A stretch of 64,000 nucleotides of DNA from Tubiluchus corallicola (taxonomy: Eukaryota; Priapulida; Priapulimorpha; Priapulimorphida; Tubiluchidae), in the NCBI GenBank assembly GCA_030141605.1, contig JAQGDQ010000520.1, forward strand, positions 62,001 to 126,000. Direction: 5' to 3'. Below, piece by piece: positions 20,650 through 34,600 of this stretch. The notes beneath the pieces are model-generated. The model had not been told where the DNA came from. It did not search any database and saw nothing but the letters and a program-made list of their open reading frames with translations. The translations under genes and the position numbers were made by a program. The first letter of the stretch is position 1. Each line of letters starts with the position of its first letter.

Positions 20650-23287
20650 CATTATTGTAATAAAAATACATAAAATATACAGTAATAAAATCACGATACA
20701 GATTAATAATTGTGTACGTTCAGTGTCTGTGCTGATGTTTTATAATAGCGTCAGATCATTAGTAAATTATACATGATTAAAAACATTGATGAAGCGATGT
20801 TAGTAAGTAAAAAAAATGCTTAAAATTTACAATTCAGAAAAGCTTATCCATTGATTTTTGACACTACTAATTTTTACATTTGATTAATTTTGAACAAGGT
20901 TCTCATAGTATATTATGGTAAGATATGCAATACTATTAACCCATCAGGTACCTAAGAGGAATTTATGGGCTTCTTAAAAAAATTTATAGTTACTTTTTTA
21001 TTTGTTGAAATAAAACAAAATTTTATCTCTTTTCAAATCAGTGATATTTCATTGTCCTACCAGGCACTTTCATTAGTCTAACAACAAGAAATAATGACAA
21101 GGATAAACAGTAAAACACACTGTTTCCTATGCACAAAAATGCAAAGACATGACACAATGGAGAATTTTGTTCAAAATTCATGAAATGTAAAAATTAGTAA
21201 TGTCAAAAATCAATGGAGAATCAAAAATAATTTCTGTTAAGTGAAAAGAGTGTAGGCTGTTCTATTAGCTATTTATTTATGTGGATTTAAAGATTACTTT
21301 TGGAATAGAATTTGCTGTGCAGAGTACTACAGTAAATAGATATAACGATTGATAGTTAATAATCAGTGCATTTTGATTATTAATCTTATATGTGGCATGA
21401 AGATCCGAAACTGAAAATGAGTTTTTATCTTTAGGCATCATAACTTCTGATGGTGACATACTAAAATTTGCTGGTGAGTATTAAAATAACTGAATATTAA
21501 GGTAAAACTTTTAGCTAGGAAATGTTTAGTGTACCTGCCCAAACCTAATTAACAAAGGCACTCTGTGTTGTCTGTCGATAACAGGACTAGTGATGTTAAC
21601 TGCAAAATGAATGGAAAAGTCATTAAGGTGCCTCGCTTCACATAGTATTTAATTATCCTATTATAGTATTTAGCTTCATTTAATGACGTTTCGCTTAATG
21701 TCACAGTTAGCGTCGTTATGAGAGGAGTTACTGTACTGCAGCTATTAGAGACAGACGTGTTTCCATTCTCAAGTTTTTCTAGAAAACTTTTACCAGTATT
21801 ATATGTTTAATAGGTGATGCTTTACTTGCACAGTGGGAGTGTGCTACAGAAAATGAAGTACAGTGGTCATTGCGCAAGGCGATAAAGTGCTGTGTGGCAA
21901 TTCAAGAAAAGTATGGAGAGTGGAAAACTGATATTGGCGTTAAACTAAGGGTTAAACTGGGTAGGTACTTGTGATGTGATAAGCATTTTTGCACAAACTT
22001 ATTTTTTAGTAGTATTTTGTCTATTTAAGATCATCTGGTAAACTAAATGTGGACATTTTGGAATGATTAAAGACTTGAAAGGGTTTGTTGACTAGTCAAG
22101 TGTTTAGATAGGCTTTAGATAACTCTAATAACACCTTTTATCTGGTAGTGCAAAAATCACACGCTATATACATACTAAAAATCGGAGACTATTCATGAGT
22201 TGCGGCACTAGTCTACAAGCTCATTTGTAAATGTAATGTAAAATGAAAACTTGTTTAATTTTATAATGAATGCTACAGACAGACAATTTTTGAGCTGTTT
22301 TACAGTTAATTTGATATAACTTGGTGGTGTCAAGAAACTAAGAAATAAATCTTCTAGAATCTTTGGCAAATTGGCTAGTTTTTTTTAACATAACAGTTAA
22401 TTTTGTTAACTTATGATTGGTGTTGTGATTTGACTACTTATATTCATTTCTGTCTAACTTTCACTGTGTCAGCAAACCTCGACAATCGCTATTAAGAATT
22501 TATTTTAATACAAATCATGTCATAAGATCCTTTTCGATTGTTATGAAAATTTATGTAATTAAAATTAAAATTATTTGCTTTTTCTGGTTTATTTGAAGTT
22601 AGTTTTCTAATAGCATTTGGTTATCAAGATTCTGATTTTTTAAATCTTTTCAACAAATTTCATAGCACTGTTCATAATATCAGTGGCTAATCTAAGTTTA
22701 AATTACATTATTGAGAAAATTTCTAATTCTGAAAAGTATAAGTTTGTATGTAGTTGTTGTAAGATAAGTCTTGTATCATTTCAGCTGTTTCTGCTGGGGA
22801 CATCACTATCATGTTTGTCGGAAACAATGAGTTTCGCCATTACATAACCATGGGATCTACGGTAGACGACGTAAGTCGGGCAGAGAAATTCTGTCAGTCG
22901 GGAGATGTGGTACTTGCTCCTTATGCCTGGTCTCTGTGCGATCCAGATGAGTGGGAGTACTGTTTAATGGAAGACGGTCAACACGTAAAAGTAAATATTT
23001 TACCATTTGCTGTTAAAACATTCTTAAACAACTCGCCAAATGTTGGAAGAATTTGATGTTTACTTTGTATTTTTAGGTTAAAAACCTATTGATAAATTAG
23101 AACATTCTACTGGAAATTCAGGATGTTGTTTTTCAGATTCTCTCTTTGTTGGATACTAGTTCCAAGTTGTACTTATTACGCAGGACATACAGTTATTTCA
23201 CAATCTTGCGAGGGTTGCGCAATGAAAATTATGGGTATCCTGAGATCAACAAGAATTTGACACCAGTTGCATTTAGTCGACCTTATT
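19372..23287 (+). CDS. ADCY10: ADCY10 exons 1-7: N-terminus and C1 cyclase domain
   Basis: Exons are 19372-19426, 19666-19887, 20442-20540, 21435-21473, 21814-21960, 22785-22990 and 23137-23287. Most introns are phase 1. C1 shows FADISGFTALTEKYS with metal ligand Asp90, then GDILKFAGDALLAQW with Lys136 and Asp140 (human Lys95 and Asp99). SAGDITIMFVGN and TMGSTVDDVSRAE follow. The ungapped alignment to human puts Ser218 where human has Arg176 of the bicarbonate pocket, with an Arg one residue later. Catalytic metal ligands are intact. Confidence 0.94.
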
Positions 23288-26200
23288 GTAAGTATGTAAT
23301 TTTAACTTATACTGTCAAGTTGTCTATTTGAAATTAAATTCTTTTAAAGTTTTCATTACTGAGACTTTTCCTAGCAACATGCTATTACTTTTAAATACTT
23401 AAAAGTAATTGATAATGATAATTTATTTGTAAAGCACACAAATTGACAATTATTGTCATCAGATGCACTACAAAACAGGTCTACCATTAAGAATGACTGC
23501 AAATCACTTATTTACATAATACTGTATTGTAAGGGTGGGGGCTTATATACCACCTGCTATGCTGATTGAGACACTTGCTGGTTCAGTAGCTCTTCTTATA
23601 GTGAAATTGCTGATAATGAGTCAGGCTCCAGTCATGCCATAAACATCTCACTAACTAGGCTTTGGCTTTGGGTGCTGGAAAAAATGTTAAATTGAATTAT
23701 TGATTTTTGCATATTTGGACACGTGCCGGAAAAGTCACATCATCTTTAAAGGCAATGCACCACATCAGCAGTTTTGCTTATTGTTTATATGCTTCGATGC
23801 ATTGTATGTTTTTATGTTGTTATAAATTTTGCCACTAAAATATGCCATGGTGTGTAGCACTTTGTAATAAGCACTTGTTAATTTCGAACCCGCATGAGTG
23901 TCATCTTCGTATTTTATTTCGCAAATAAAGAAAATAAAGCTCATTGCTTAATATTGCTTAATATTATATTTTTCTTAGTGTTACTTCTATTATTTCACTT
24001 ATTTTGAGTATTGCATTAAATGAAACAATCTGTGATTGGTTAATTTTAATTTTTAATATCATTGTTATGTCTACTTGATTATTTTAGTGACTGTCGATCC
24101 TGAAGTAGTACAACAAGAGCGGCAAAAACTTCGTTGTAAGTGTTAGCATTTGACATTTAGGTCTGTTTCATATCCTAATTTGATAATCTAGATATTAAAT
24201 TTATGTGTGTAGATGAAGGTTAATCACCCGTGGATTATTCTAGGTCTAAATTAATTACAAAATAATCTGATTGATTACTAATTATTTTAGAATGTTGCAT
24301 TGACTTGGCTTGTAATTTGTTGGTTTCTGGTACAGATCTTGGCTCAGTCTCAAGTTTTCACATTTTTTTCCAGTTTTTTTTCTGCATTTAATGATTGCAT
24401 ATTTAGTCTATTGTTAATAGATAAACTTGAAATGAAAATTTTCGTCAGTGTTGTACTTTTTCATATAGAAGTCTTGATACATTTTTCTTTACTTTAATTT
24501 ATAAGTGGCTTTTATAATTATGGCTTTTATAATTATGATGAATTATAAAAGCCAGATATGTTTTACACTGTTTGTTCAATTCCAATTTGGTACCCGATCT
24601 GCACATCCTGTTATAGCCCCCTTAAGTGATGTGCCTTATCTCACTCAAGCAGGTTAGCGATGGTGAATAATTAATTTTCCCAACTCTACAAAATGAATTT
24701 AGTCTGAAGCCAAACTTAGCTAACAGTTAGAGGGAAAACTGATTACTTTCCTGTAATTTTTTCTCATTAGTTCGCCAAGTTGTTTTCTTACCTGGCACAA
24801 ATAAAGCTTTGACTGCAGAACTGAGACGTTACATCATTACACCAGTACGAGCTAAGGTGAGTAAATAAATTCTATGACATTTGAGCAGGTTTTGCAGGAA
24901 TTTATAGGAAGGAAGTTTCCTATATGTAAATTTGGCAATTATTATTTTAACTTTTGTAATATATATATAATGAAAGTGCATGAAAATAGTTTGCAAGTGT
25001 GAAAATGGCAGACAGCGACGAAAGCCATGAAAAAGTTTATAGGCTATGTTTCAGTGCTGCAGTATTTGAAAAATATGAGTAAAACACAAAAGAAATGCCG
25101 CAATAAATTAATCGTGATATCGGATTACAAGAACAAAATTATAATCAAATTACAAAAATTCAAAATCGCATATCACTAGCAGCTATTGCACAACCTGCTA
25201 GATAAACCAAATAGAATCCGAATTTTTTTTAACCAAACTATATGTTGTGAAGTAAACTGGTTTCTGGTGCATTCAAATTACATGGCTTGAAATTATATTT
25301 GTATACAAATTGTATTTGTATTTTTGTAATATTTTCATTTTAGTTAGATGACATGCAACCTACAGACTTTCTGTCTGAAATGCGACAAGTGACAATTCTT
25401 TTCATGAACCTGATTTTAAAGCAAACGTCTCTACGTGAGCAGGTGTACATTTTGCAGAAGGCGTTTGAAACCACCTATAGCATCCTAGCAGAAGTAGATG
25501 GTTTGTATGATTATAGTTCATCTGTTTTCATAAAAAATTGTCACTTGTAATGTGCAGGTTGGCTTAGTTTGGTTTTTTGCACACACAGGCTGCACCTCGC
25601 TTATATTCATTTCTTGTCTAATTTGTGAATATATAACCTCATATGAGCGAGTATTTTAATGAGTTTTATATCTTTAGCATTGTCACGTATCAGTGATTGT
25701 GCAGTAGACATCGTTTTTTAACATTAAGTTGTGTTAAAGAAATTTGGGAAAATTTGTTCATTAAACTAATATTTCCATGAAATTACCTGGAATCATGGCT
25801 ACCTACAAAGCTATCCAAACCATTGGGATTTTAGGCCATATTCTACACCGACAATTGGAATTGTTCAAAGTTATAAGCACTTAGGCCTACTCTTGCAAAG
25901 ACATACTAAATGTGGTAACCAAGCAGGTTTGAACAATGTATGAATTAGCTGAAGAGAAGACAATGATCAATTCACGTCGACTGAAACACACTTCTTTCCT
26001 ACTTTCACCTATTTACACAATAGCAAGCAGATGGTAGTCAACGATGGTAGTCAAGCAGATGGTAGTCATTTTAATACAAGTAACACCTGTGTTTGAAGAA
26101 CCAAAGAATGTCACAAACAGTGAATCTATTTTTAATAATAGATTCTTGGAGGCAGCAAAAGAATTTTCCTGAACATTGTGAAGGGAGGATCCAGTTCCTT

Positions 26201-29200
26201 GTATAAATAGTGAGAATTCAGACTTTTTACCATATGGCATGCCCATTCTGTAGACAATACACTTCTGTCGTTGCAGATTCAGTGATGAATGGTCGCACAG
26301 ACTGTTTTATCATTACTGAAATATGGTTTAGTGCTACAGATAATTCACTTAAATTAAAAATAGAATCAACCTTCCAAGGTTTTAAAATACAATAAGTACC
26401 AAGATCAAAAAAGAAAGGAGGTGGTGTTGCAATCACCATTAAATCCGAAATTACAGCAAAAGTAAACAAATTGCCCAGCTAACCAAAAATTTGAGTTATT
26501 CGATGTTAATGTACATACATCATCAATTGTTATTCGCCTGGTGGTTGTTTATCGCCCACCATATAACTGGCTCAATTGGATGTTGGCAATACCAAACTTT
26601 TTAAATGAATTTTAATCATACTTGGAATCAATTATGCATACTAGGGTACTCATCATAGGTGATTTTAACGTGGATGATTCCATTGACAGTGATGCTGCAA
26701 AATTCACTGACCTGATGTTTTCTTTAGGGTTGACACAACACGTATAAAAACCCTCGCATGAAAAGGATCATTCCCTTTACCTTAGTATCACAAGATTGTC
26801 AGACATGGATGCCTCTAACATTAGCTATGAATGATCGCTAATTTCAGATCATGCTACAGTACTTGTTATTATTGTTATTTTTAGCTAACTAACCTGGACA
26901 AGTTAAACCTCTTTTATGTTCAACCAGTTTAGCTTAAGCTAAATGTTTAGAATTCATATCTTGAGTTGTGTACTTAAGTGCACTTTTTTCTTGTAAAGAA
27001 GTGTTCGTTACTCAAACCATAAACTCCCATGAGAACAAATTTGAAGGTCTCTATTTACATCCATGTAACTATTTAGTATTACTATTTGTGAATAACAGTA
27101 TTTACTGATTTACAGGTTTTTCATTTTTTTCTAGGTTGTATCAATAAAATTACTCAGTTTGACAAAGTACGTAAGTAGCTATTTATTAAATACATACGTT
27201 TTTTACTCTTTATCATTTTTGTAAGTGTGGAACATTTGCTTTTGGCCGTTGGTGGTTATATACAAAAGAGATATGCATCCTTGCTGCAGATTTGTAGAGA
27301 GTATTTTTAGTGTAGTTTTAATCATTGTGAATTTGTAATTGTTTGTTTTTATTTCTTTTTTTATGTTGAAATAAATTGTAATCAGTCAATTAATCAGTAG
27401 GTCAGAGAGACCTAAAAAAGATTAAGGTCCTCTTTTTTTGCATGCTTATAGCAAATATTTGCCTTTGACTTTGATTAACCTTAGTGGTAGTGTGATAATG
27501 AAAAATAAAATGTGATGGGTTTAATAATTTTGCATTAAACTCTGAGAGGAGGTTTTCAGGTATTCTCTTAAGTAAATGTAGTTAGTCCAATTTTTCATGG
27601 CATTCACAGTATATTCAAACTAGTCTATTTTCAGTATTTTTTAAAGCTGTCAATTATGGTTGTCAGACACTTTAACACAGGTTGTAAAGTTTTTCATGTG
27701 TTTTTTATTATTAACTTCATTAACTTTTGAAATGTCAAAGCTAATAATTATTGAGAATTAATTGCCACTATTATTGTTGTTTATTGTACTTTCAGCTCTT
27801 GCACGTGCGAACCTGCACTAAGATTGATTGATTTCTGTCCTGTTTAGGGTTGCACATTCCTGATCATATTTGGGTTACCTGGTTATAAAAGAGAGGATGA
27901 TTGCGCTAATGCTCTTACTTCTGCACAAAAAATACTAAACAACTTGAAAGAGTATAATCTTGGAATCATGCAAGTTAAATTCTTAGACATTTTTACATTT
28001 GTGTTGCAGATTATTAATACATTTTGTAATAAGTTTAATTTGTAATGATGCCAGTGTACAGCAACAATTACAATAGAGATACAGTATATGGGATGGTCAA
28101 ATTATCTTTGTATGACAGTAACAAAATGAAATTTTTGCATACTAACAGCTGTTTTTAAAATTTCTAGGAGTGTGTCGATCGGAATTACGACTGGTAAAAC
28201 ATTCTGCGGTGTTGTTGGACACAGACACAGACATGAATACACAGGTAAAAAGAACTGCTGAAGATCTTTTAGCATAGTTTATTTTATATTTATCTTTAAT
28301 ACATTTCTATTTGCAGTATTATTGTTAGCACACGTCATTGTTGAGAAATCTTTGGAGACATTTGAAATGAATTTTGAAATAGAAATGTGTCACTTTGTCT
28401 AACCAAATAGCTACTCTTCTGTATTGTCGTTGTTGTTGTTGCTGTTGTCGTTCGGAAAATGAATTCTGCTTCAATTGGAGGAATCAGTTTTTTGATCCGC
28501 ATTTTGAATTCAAGATGACGGCAAAAATATAAGTTTTGAAAAAAGTCTAAACTTCCGCCAGTTTGCAATTGAACGTCATGACGCTACGGGAATGTACCAG
28601 AATGAGCTCTGCAAAGACTGACAGAGTAACATTTTTCATCTGAAATTTTTGATTCAAGATAGTGAAGGTAACATCATTTTCATAAAAAGCCAATTTTATA
28701 GGAATGGACTAAAAGGAATTTTAGATCAACTGACGGAGTTGGAGTTTCAATCTACCACTTCTTATTCGTGATGGTGGCGATGACGCCATTTTCAAAAAAA
28801 GCCTAAGTCTCCACCAGTTCCGAGTGGACCGTGATGAAATTTATAGAAATATACTAGAAAAAGTTCCGCATCGATGGACGAAGTCAGATTTTCATTCTGC
28901 TATTTTGAATTATAGATGGATATGCCAGATTGGTGGATACTCCGCCATACTTAGTGCACGTACAGCTACAATGTCTAACATGTTGGGGCGTACTTCTCGA
29001 ATATATCGGTCCGACTTGCGTCCAAGTTGTTTTACGGCTAATCATCCAGAACTGACTCTGATCGTAATTCAATAATTGCTTGTATACTAGAATGATTTTG
29101 TGTTGATTGATAGAAACAAGTTCTCGATTTACCATCTTAAACTCAAGATGGCGTCATTGACGTTATTTCTAATCCACAACCTTGAATTCAGCAAGTGCTT

Positions 29201-31618
29201 CAATTAACAGTTCAAGTCAAACTTGTTTTAAATCATATTCTTGTCTGAACTTAAAATCAAACTGCAAGCAAGTCAAACTACTGTGAGAACTACCTCAACC
29301 CAAGGAAACTCATGGAAAATTCCTGTAACACTTCACAGCATTCTTTTCAAGTCGCATTTCAGGTCACATCATGTAACTCTAATCAAAATATGGATATTAC
29401 TAGTCTGTTGCAAATCATAAAGCCAGATTTATAGTGTTTTTTTAAAAATGGGCACTTTCAGCTGTTATCTGTCTTGATAGTTCTTGGTTTTTCTGATTAA
29501 TCTAGCTTCATTGAAAACAAAAGTTGCTATGACTTTTATGTAAAATGACTTGGTTTTGCACATGTACCATTTCCTTTTAGTCTTTGTCTAAATTTGTTTT
29601 GTTAAACTTGTTTTTGCCTCAATTTGTAGTCAAGTTTAAAACTGAGTTATTACTGAGAAACAGTTCAGGCTGAACTCTAACTTTTGTCTTTAGTGATTGG
29701 TGCTAAGGTGAATAAGGCTGCACGGTTGATGGCCAACTACCCAGATATTGTTGCCTGTGATGATGAGACGCACAAAGGTTCACGCTTGGCTCGAATGTAC
29801 TTCTCAGAACAAGAACCCAAGCCCTTAAAGGGCATTGAGAAAGTTGGCATCATCTATGAATATTCTGAAGCTAGAACAACGTAAGCTAGCTCTGTTTTTC
29901 GTTACATTTGGTTGTAAAATTTACAATGATACATTCACTTAAGATTCATTAGTAAGTGAAACCTAATTCTTTTCCTAAAGAAAAAGCGGACTCGCTCAAA
30001 ACAATTTACCCTGTAACATACTGAGAGAGAGACAATACTATTATTTTAGAAGTTACTTACGTGAAATCATTATTACCACAGAAACATAATTTTACATTCA
30101 CCCTGCTAGTTCTTTGCTGTTACATGCATTTCACCATTCACTGCAAAGATTTTCAGTTGTGACATAGTGCCCACATTCAAGAGCTCATGCGTGATCACAG
30201 AGGTAAACTTGAATATTGAATTTTAAACATGAAATTTGCCGCGTTTTTGTGTGTCACGCTGAATCTTGTACAGTGGTACTTTCGCAGACACATGAAGAAT
30301 ATTCATGGATTGTTTGTGTTGTTGAATATTGTGTTCAGTTGTATTGTCATAAATAGTTAGGCTTGCTGCCGTTTATTAAGTTTTAATCTATTATTTAATT
30401 ACCAGAAATGCTTTGACATCATTGTAAGTGTTGAAATGTATACTTTTACCATACTCCAAAATGGGTTAGGATATTAAAAATTATCCTGATTTCATTTAAA
30501 ATTATTATTTTTAAATGTGATTCTTAAGTGAGAGACTGATCATACCTTGCAAAATGTAGCATTGAAAACGTTGTCGCATTCCAGATTGTTATTTTCTGTG
30601 ATGTGCCAAATGGACTATTATTTCTAAGCTTTGACAGTTTTTCATGTAATAAATGTTACATACATTCATGTTTTATAGTTCACATATTCAAATGGATGAG
30701 AGCTCTGAGTTTATATCTGTACATCGTGTTACTGATTATCCGTTATTAGGTAAGTTTAGTAGTCATAGTTGCCAAGAATGTTTGCCAGTTTGGTTGCCCA
30801 GATTTCAATGATTTTGATCGAATGGCTTTTTTACAGTTTAAATTTTTCTTAACTAATTTATTTTCAAGTGCATTTTATATCTGACTTCTTTGTGCTTTGT
30901 ATCTGATCGTTATATATTCTATCAATTAGTTGTTACTTTAATGTTTTTTTACTTGCACAGTGGTTTTACTCAATGGTTTTCTTACAATTTATTCTTTTTA
31001 TGGTCAATTTATTTCTAAATGTGTTTTATATCTGATTTTTTGTGTTTTGTATCTTTTTATACATTTTATCTTTTTTTGAATATTCACTGATTTTCCTGTT
31101 CACTTCACTAGTATGGGCCAGCAGGCAGCTTGCTGTTTGGGGATAATGCTGGCCCTGGCACTCTAATAAAGGGTTAATATCAATACTGCATAATTAATTG
31201 TTTTCTGCTGCTTTTGCGATTTCTTTTTCATTTTTGTAATCAAAGATTTTCCCAGAATTTTAATAAACAATGGCTGCAAAGCAAACACCAAGCAATGAAT
31301 TTTAGCAGGGAGAAATCAAAGCCTAAAAAATACGCATTTTACTGAGAAAGTACGAGCAGTTACATGAGAATTGTTTAAGCACGTGGTGACAGAACATTGT
31401 GTGTAATTGCTAGTTTGAAATCGCACTTCATTTAATTTATTTGTTAGAGCATTAGAGCATATTTATGGCAGTACTTCTACACCCCCGTGTTAACTGTAAT
31501 ATTGGCTACATTTTTCTGAGGAACATCTTGCTAGTTTCAGACATGTTGCTTGCATTTTCTGTTCAGTCTGCTGGTTTTCACGTAGGTCGGGATCTAAGTA
31601 ATACTCTGTTAATAATAA

Positions 31619-31660
<42 letters not shown>

Positions 31661-34600
31661 TTGTCTTCTTTTACACATGCAGTTACGTCAGCAATTTTTA
31701 CTAGTTATTTCTTTGTACATACTGCATATTTATAATAGTATTTAAAACATACATCATCACGAAAGAAAATAATTCTATACAAGTCTCAATTTTATCTCCA
31801 GGTAATAGTAGCAAAATTACCGCCAGATTTAATCATTTTATTACGAACATTTCTTACTAGTTTATGTTTGTAAAACAATGCAGTATAAAAGCATACAACT
31901 AGTCCACCAAATGCAGATTTGACTTTGCATAATATGTGTTTTCTTTTGTTTACATGTAGCAGTGTAGTGCTTGCTAAAGTTAAATAATTGACTGCTTAAA
32001 ATTTTAGTGAAACATGTGACTTTTATGTTTATAGAGAAAGGTATGATTCAAATTGAGCTTTTATTGTCTTTTACTTTCCAAAGGTTCCTATTAACATCAT
32101 TTATTTTTGGACACGCATGTACAATTAAGTTATATAAGTGGTTTAGTTAGAAGAAATTAGTAGAACTAGTAGCAAAACATTGAAACACTGACAAACAACC
32201 AACAAGCACTGAGATTATTTGCTTACAAGAAGACAAAACAATTAATTTAAAAAGGCAACACATATTTTAACATTTCTCTCAATTAATACTTATTAATTGA
32301 TAAAAAATTAAAATTTCTATGCAACTTATACAGTATTTTGCTAAGTTTACTATCGCTAGTTAAATCACTTTTTGTAATGCTAATAAAAGCATAGTTTTAC
32401 TCTTGTTTGTTTTATAAAGAAGGGTTACCATTATTGGATTTTCTTAACTTCACTACTGCAAGTTATAGAATTATACAATGAGAACGAAATAGACAAAATT
32501 TAGGGAAGTTGGATTAAACTGCAATTACCTTTTGTAGGTTCACTGTAACATTCAAAATGTGCAAAACACCACAAGATGAAAAAACTTGTTTAAACATAGG
32601 CCAAAGTAGCAATAACTCATGAAAGCAAAAAATAATAATAAAAGCACGTTAATGTTTTATTTAAGACTAGAACAAAGTAATTTTTGTCTTTCACAGGTAG
32701 AGAACAAGAACTTGAAATGGTTTCACAGCGACTGGACAAGATTACAAGTTTTTCACTTAAAGATGATAATGTTTTTTTGCTCGAAGGTACTACTGGTCAA
32801 GGCTCATCTCGTTTGATGAGTGCCTGTCGTGAGATAGCCATCGAAAAAGGAATTAAGTAAGCAGCTAAAATTATTGCATTTTTGGGGTACTTGCGAAGTG
32901 ACTCCAAAAAACTTTCGTCACGATGCAGGTTTTGTTGTTGTTCATGTAACAAGCTTTAAGAAAATTCTTAAATTGCGACACAAGAATAGAGTTACTCCAT
33001 ATTCTAAATTTTTTATGAGGAACTGATTCCATGGCAACGATAAATGGCATTCTAAATTACGTATTCACGAAAAACGGATTCATGACAACAGTAAAGGGTG
33101 TTTTAAATGACATAACTTGTCAGAGAAAGCTCAAATAGCGAGTAACCTAAAGCTTCAAATTCCCGCCTACTTCGACAAATGTAATTGTAACCGAAATTAT
33201 TTTGTGCATGTCATAGTAATAGGTGGAAATAAAGAGCATTCTGTTTCCTTTCTTCATACTTTGGTCCAGCTACATTACAACTCAAAGACCACCATGTCCT
33301 TACAACTTGCTCTTGTTTCATGGAGTGAAAGAATGGTCATTGGATGATGGTCCTTGGCCACGGGCCAGGTTACACCTGTAAAATTTCTTTAGTTTGTGTT
33401 TACTTTGAGAGCTTTTAAGTGTGAGGTCTAACTTCACATACTCTGTGATTATGGTGTATATAGAGACAGATATATGTACGCTCACAAAAACTTTGTACAA
33501 GGGACTACAAATCAAAAATGCATTACAAAAGATGTGTGTTAACAGACTCTTGCAAAAAAGTCTGTTAGAGAGATGGTTGGCTGAGATGTGCAAAATGGAA
33601 AAGCTGTTAACACATTACATGCCCGGTGACCTTTCTTCAGCACTGTATATGTAATGATAAAAATTTCATTTTTTATAATAGAGTTATGGATTTTCCACTC
33701 AGCAGTGCTGATGCGGGCTCTCAGTTCTACACATTGCAGAGTTTGATCATGCGAATGGTAATGGGCACAGAAGACGTTTGCAGATCCCGCTTAGAAACCG
33801 AAAATGCATTTCTAAAGTTAGTTAGAGATAAACCGGATGTTGTGGATTGTATTAGTTTGCTTAACGAGATTCTCTTCTTAAGGGTATGCTTGCTATAATG
33901 AATTAAATTTGCTAAATAAATCGTTACCATACATTTTATTTTATTGCAGGGTTACCTTATGCTGCTGCTAATGTTTGCTCTTTTCTCAGCACATTGTAAG
34001 CCAGCATCCGTCACTCAACGATGAAGCTTATTTATTCTGTTGATTGAGCTAAAATTGGAATCAGGCGAATTTAAGAATAATTCTCTAAAATGAAACACTG
34101 AGTGACAGAGGTTATTTAGCCCATATGAGCATTGGGGACGGGACGAGTCTTCGCTGCTCCAAAGCTTCAGTTAATTGATCTGAATTGGAGCATTGATTCG
34201 CAGATCCACCCCCGTTTTACTTTAAATGCTTCAGATCCAATTCGGGTTCGGTAAAAAGATGCGAAGTAGTCTTCACAGTTCACCCAGCATAAGGGAAAAA
34301 TCCTCTGCAACTATTGCTGTAAAATTCTTACCAGTTTATTCTCTAATAAAACTTAAATTTTGTGATAAGCATTTTACCATGTTAATCGTTACATTTAATC
34401 TGATCGCGAAGTTTCGTAAAAGTTATGCATTGTATAAGTTATTTGTTTGACATCAATTTAATGTCCAACTGATGCTAAATATGTTTATTGAGTGAGGACG
34501 ATCGTTTCAGCTTTTATAGCCATTGTCAGTACTGTAAATCTAGCTTTTGTAGCATTGAAAATGGATTTAATAGCCAAAACAATCGTCTATGCTCAATAAA

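Noticed and set aside
28824-29075. Small gene in an ADCY10 intron
   Set aside because: It falls within the degenerate 146-bp tandem repeat and resembles no protein family.
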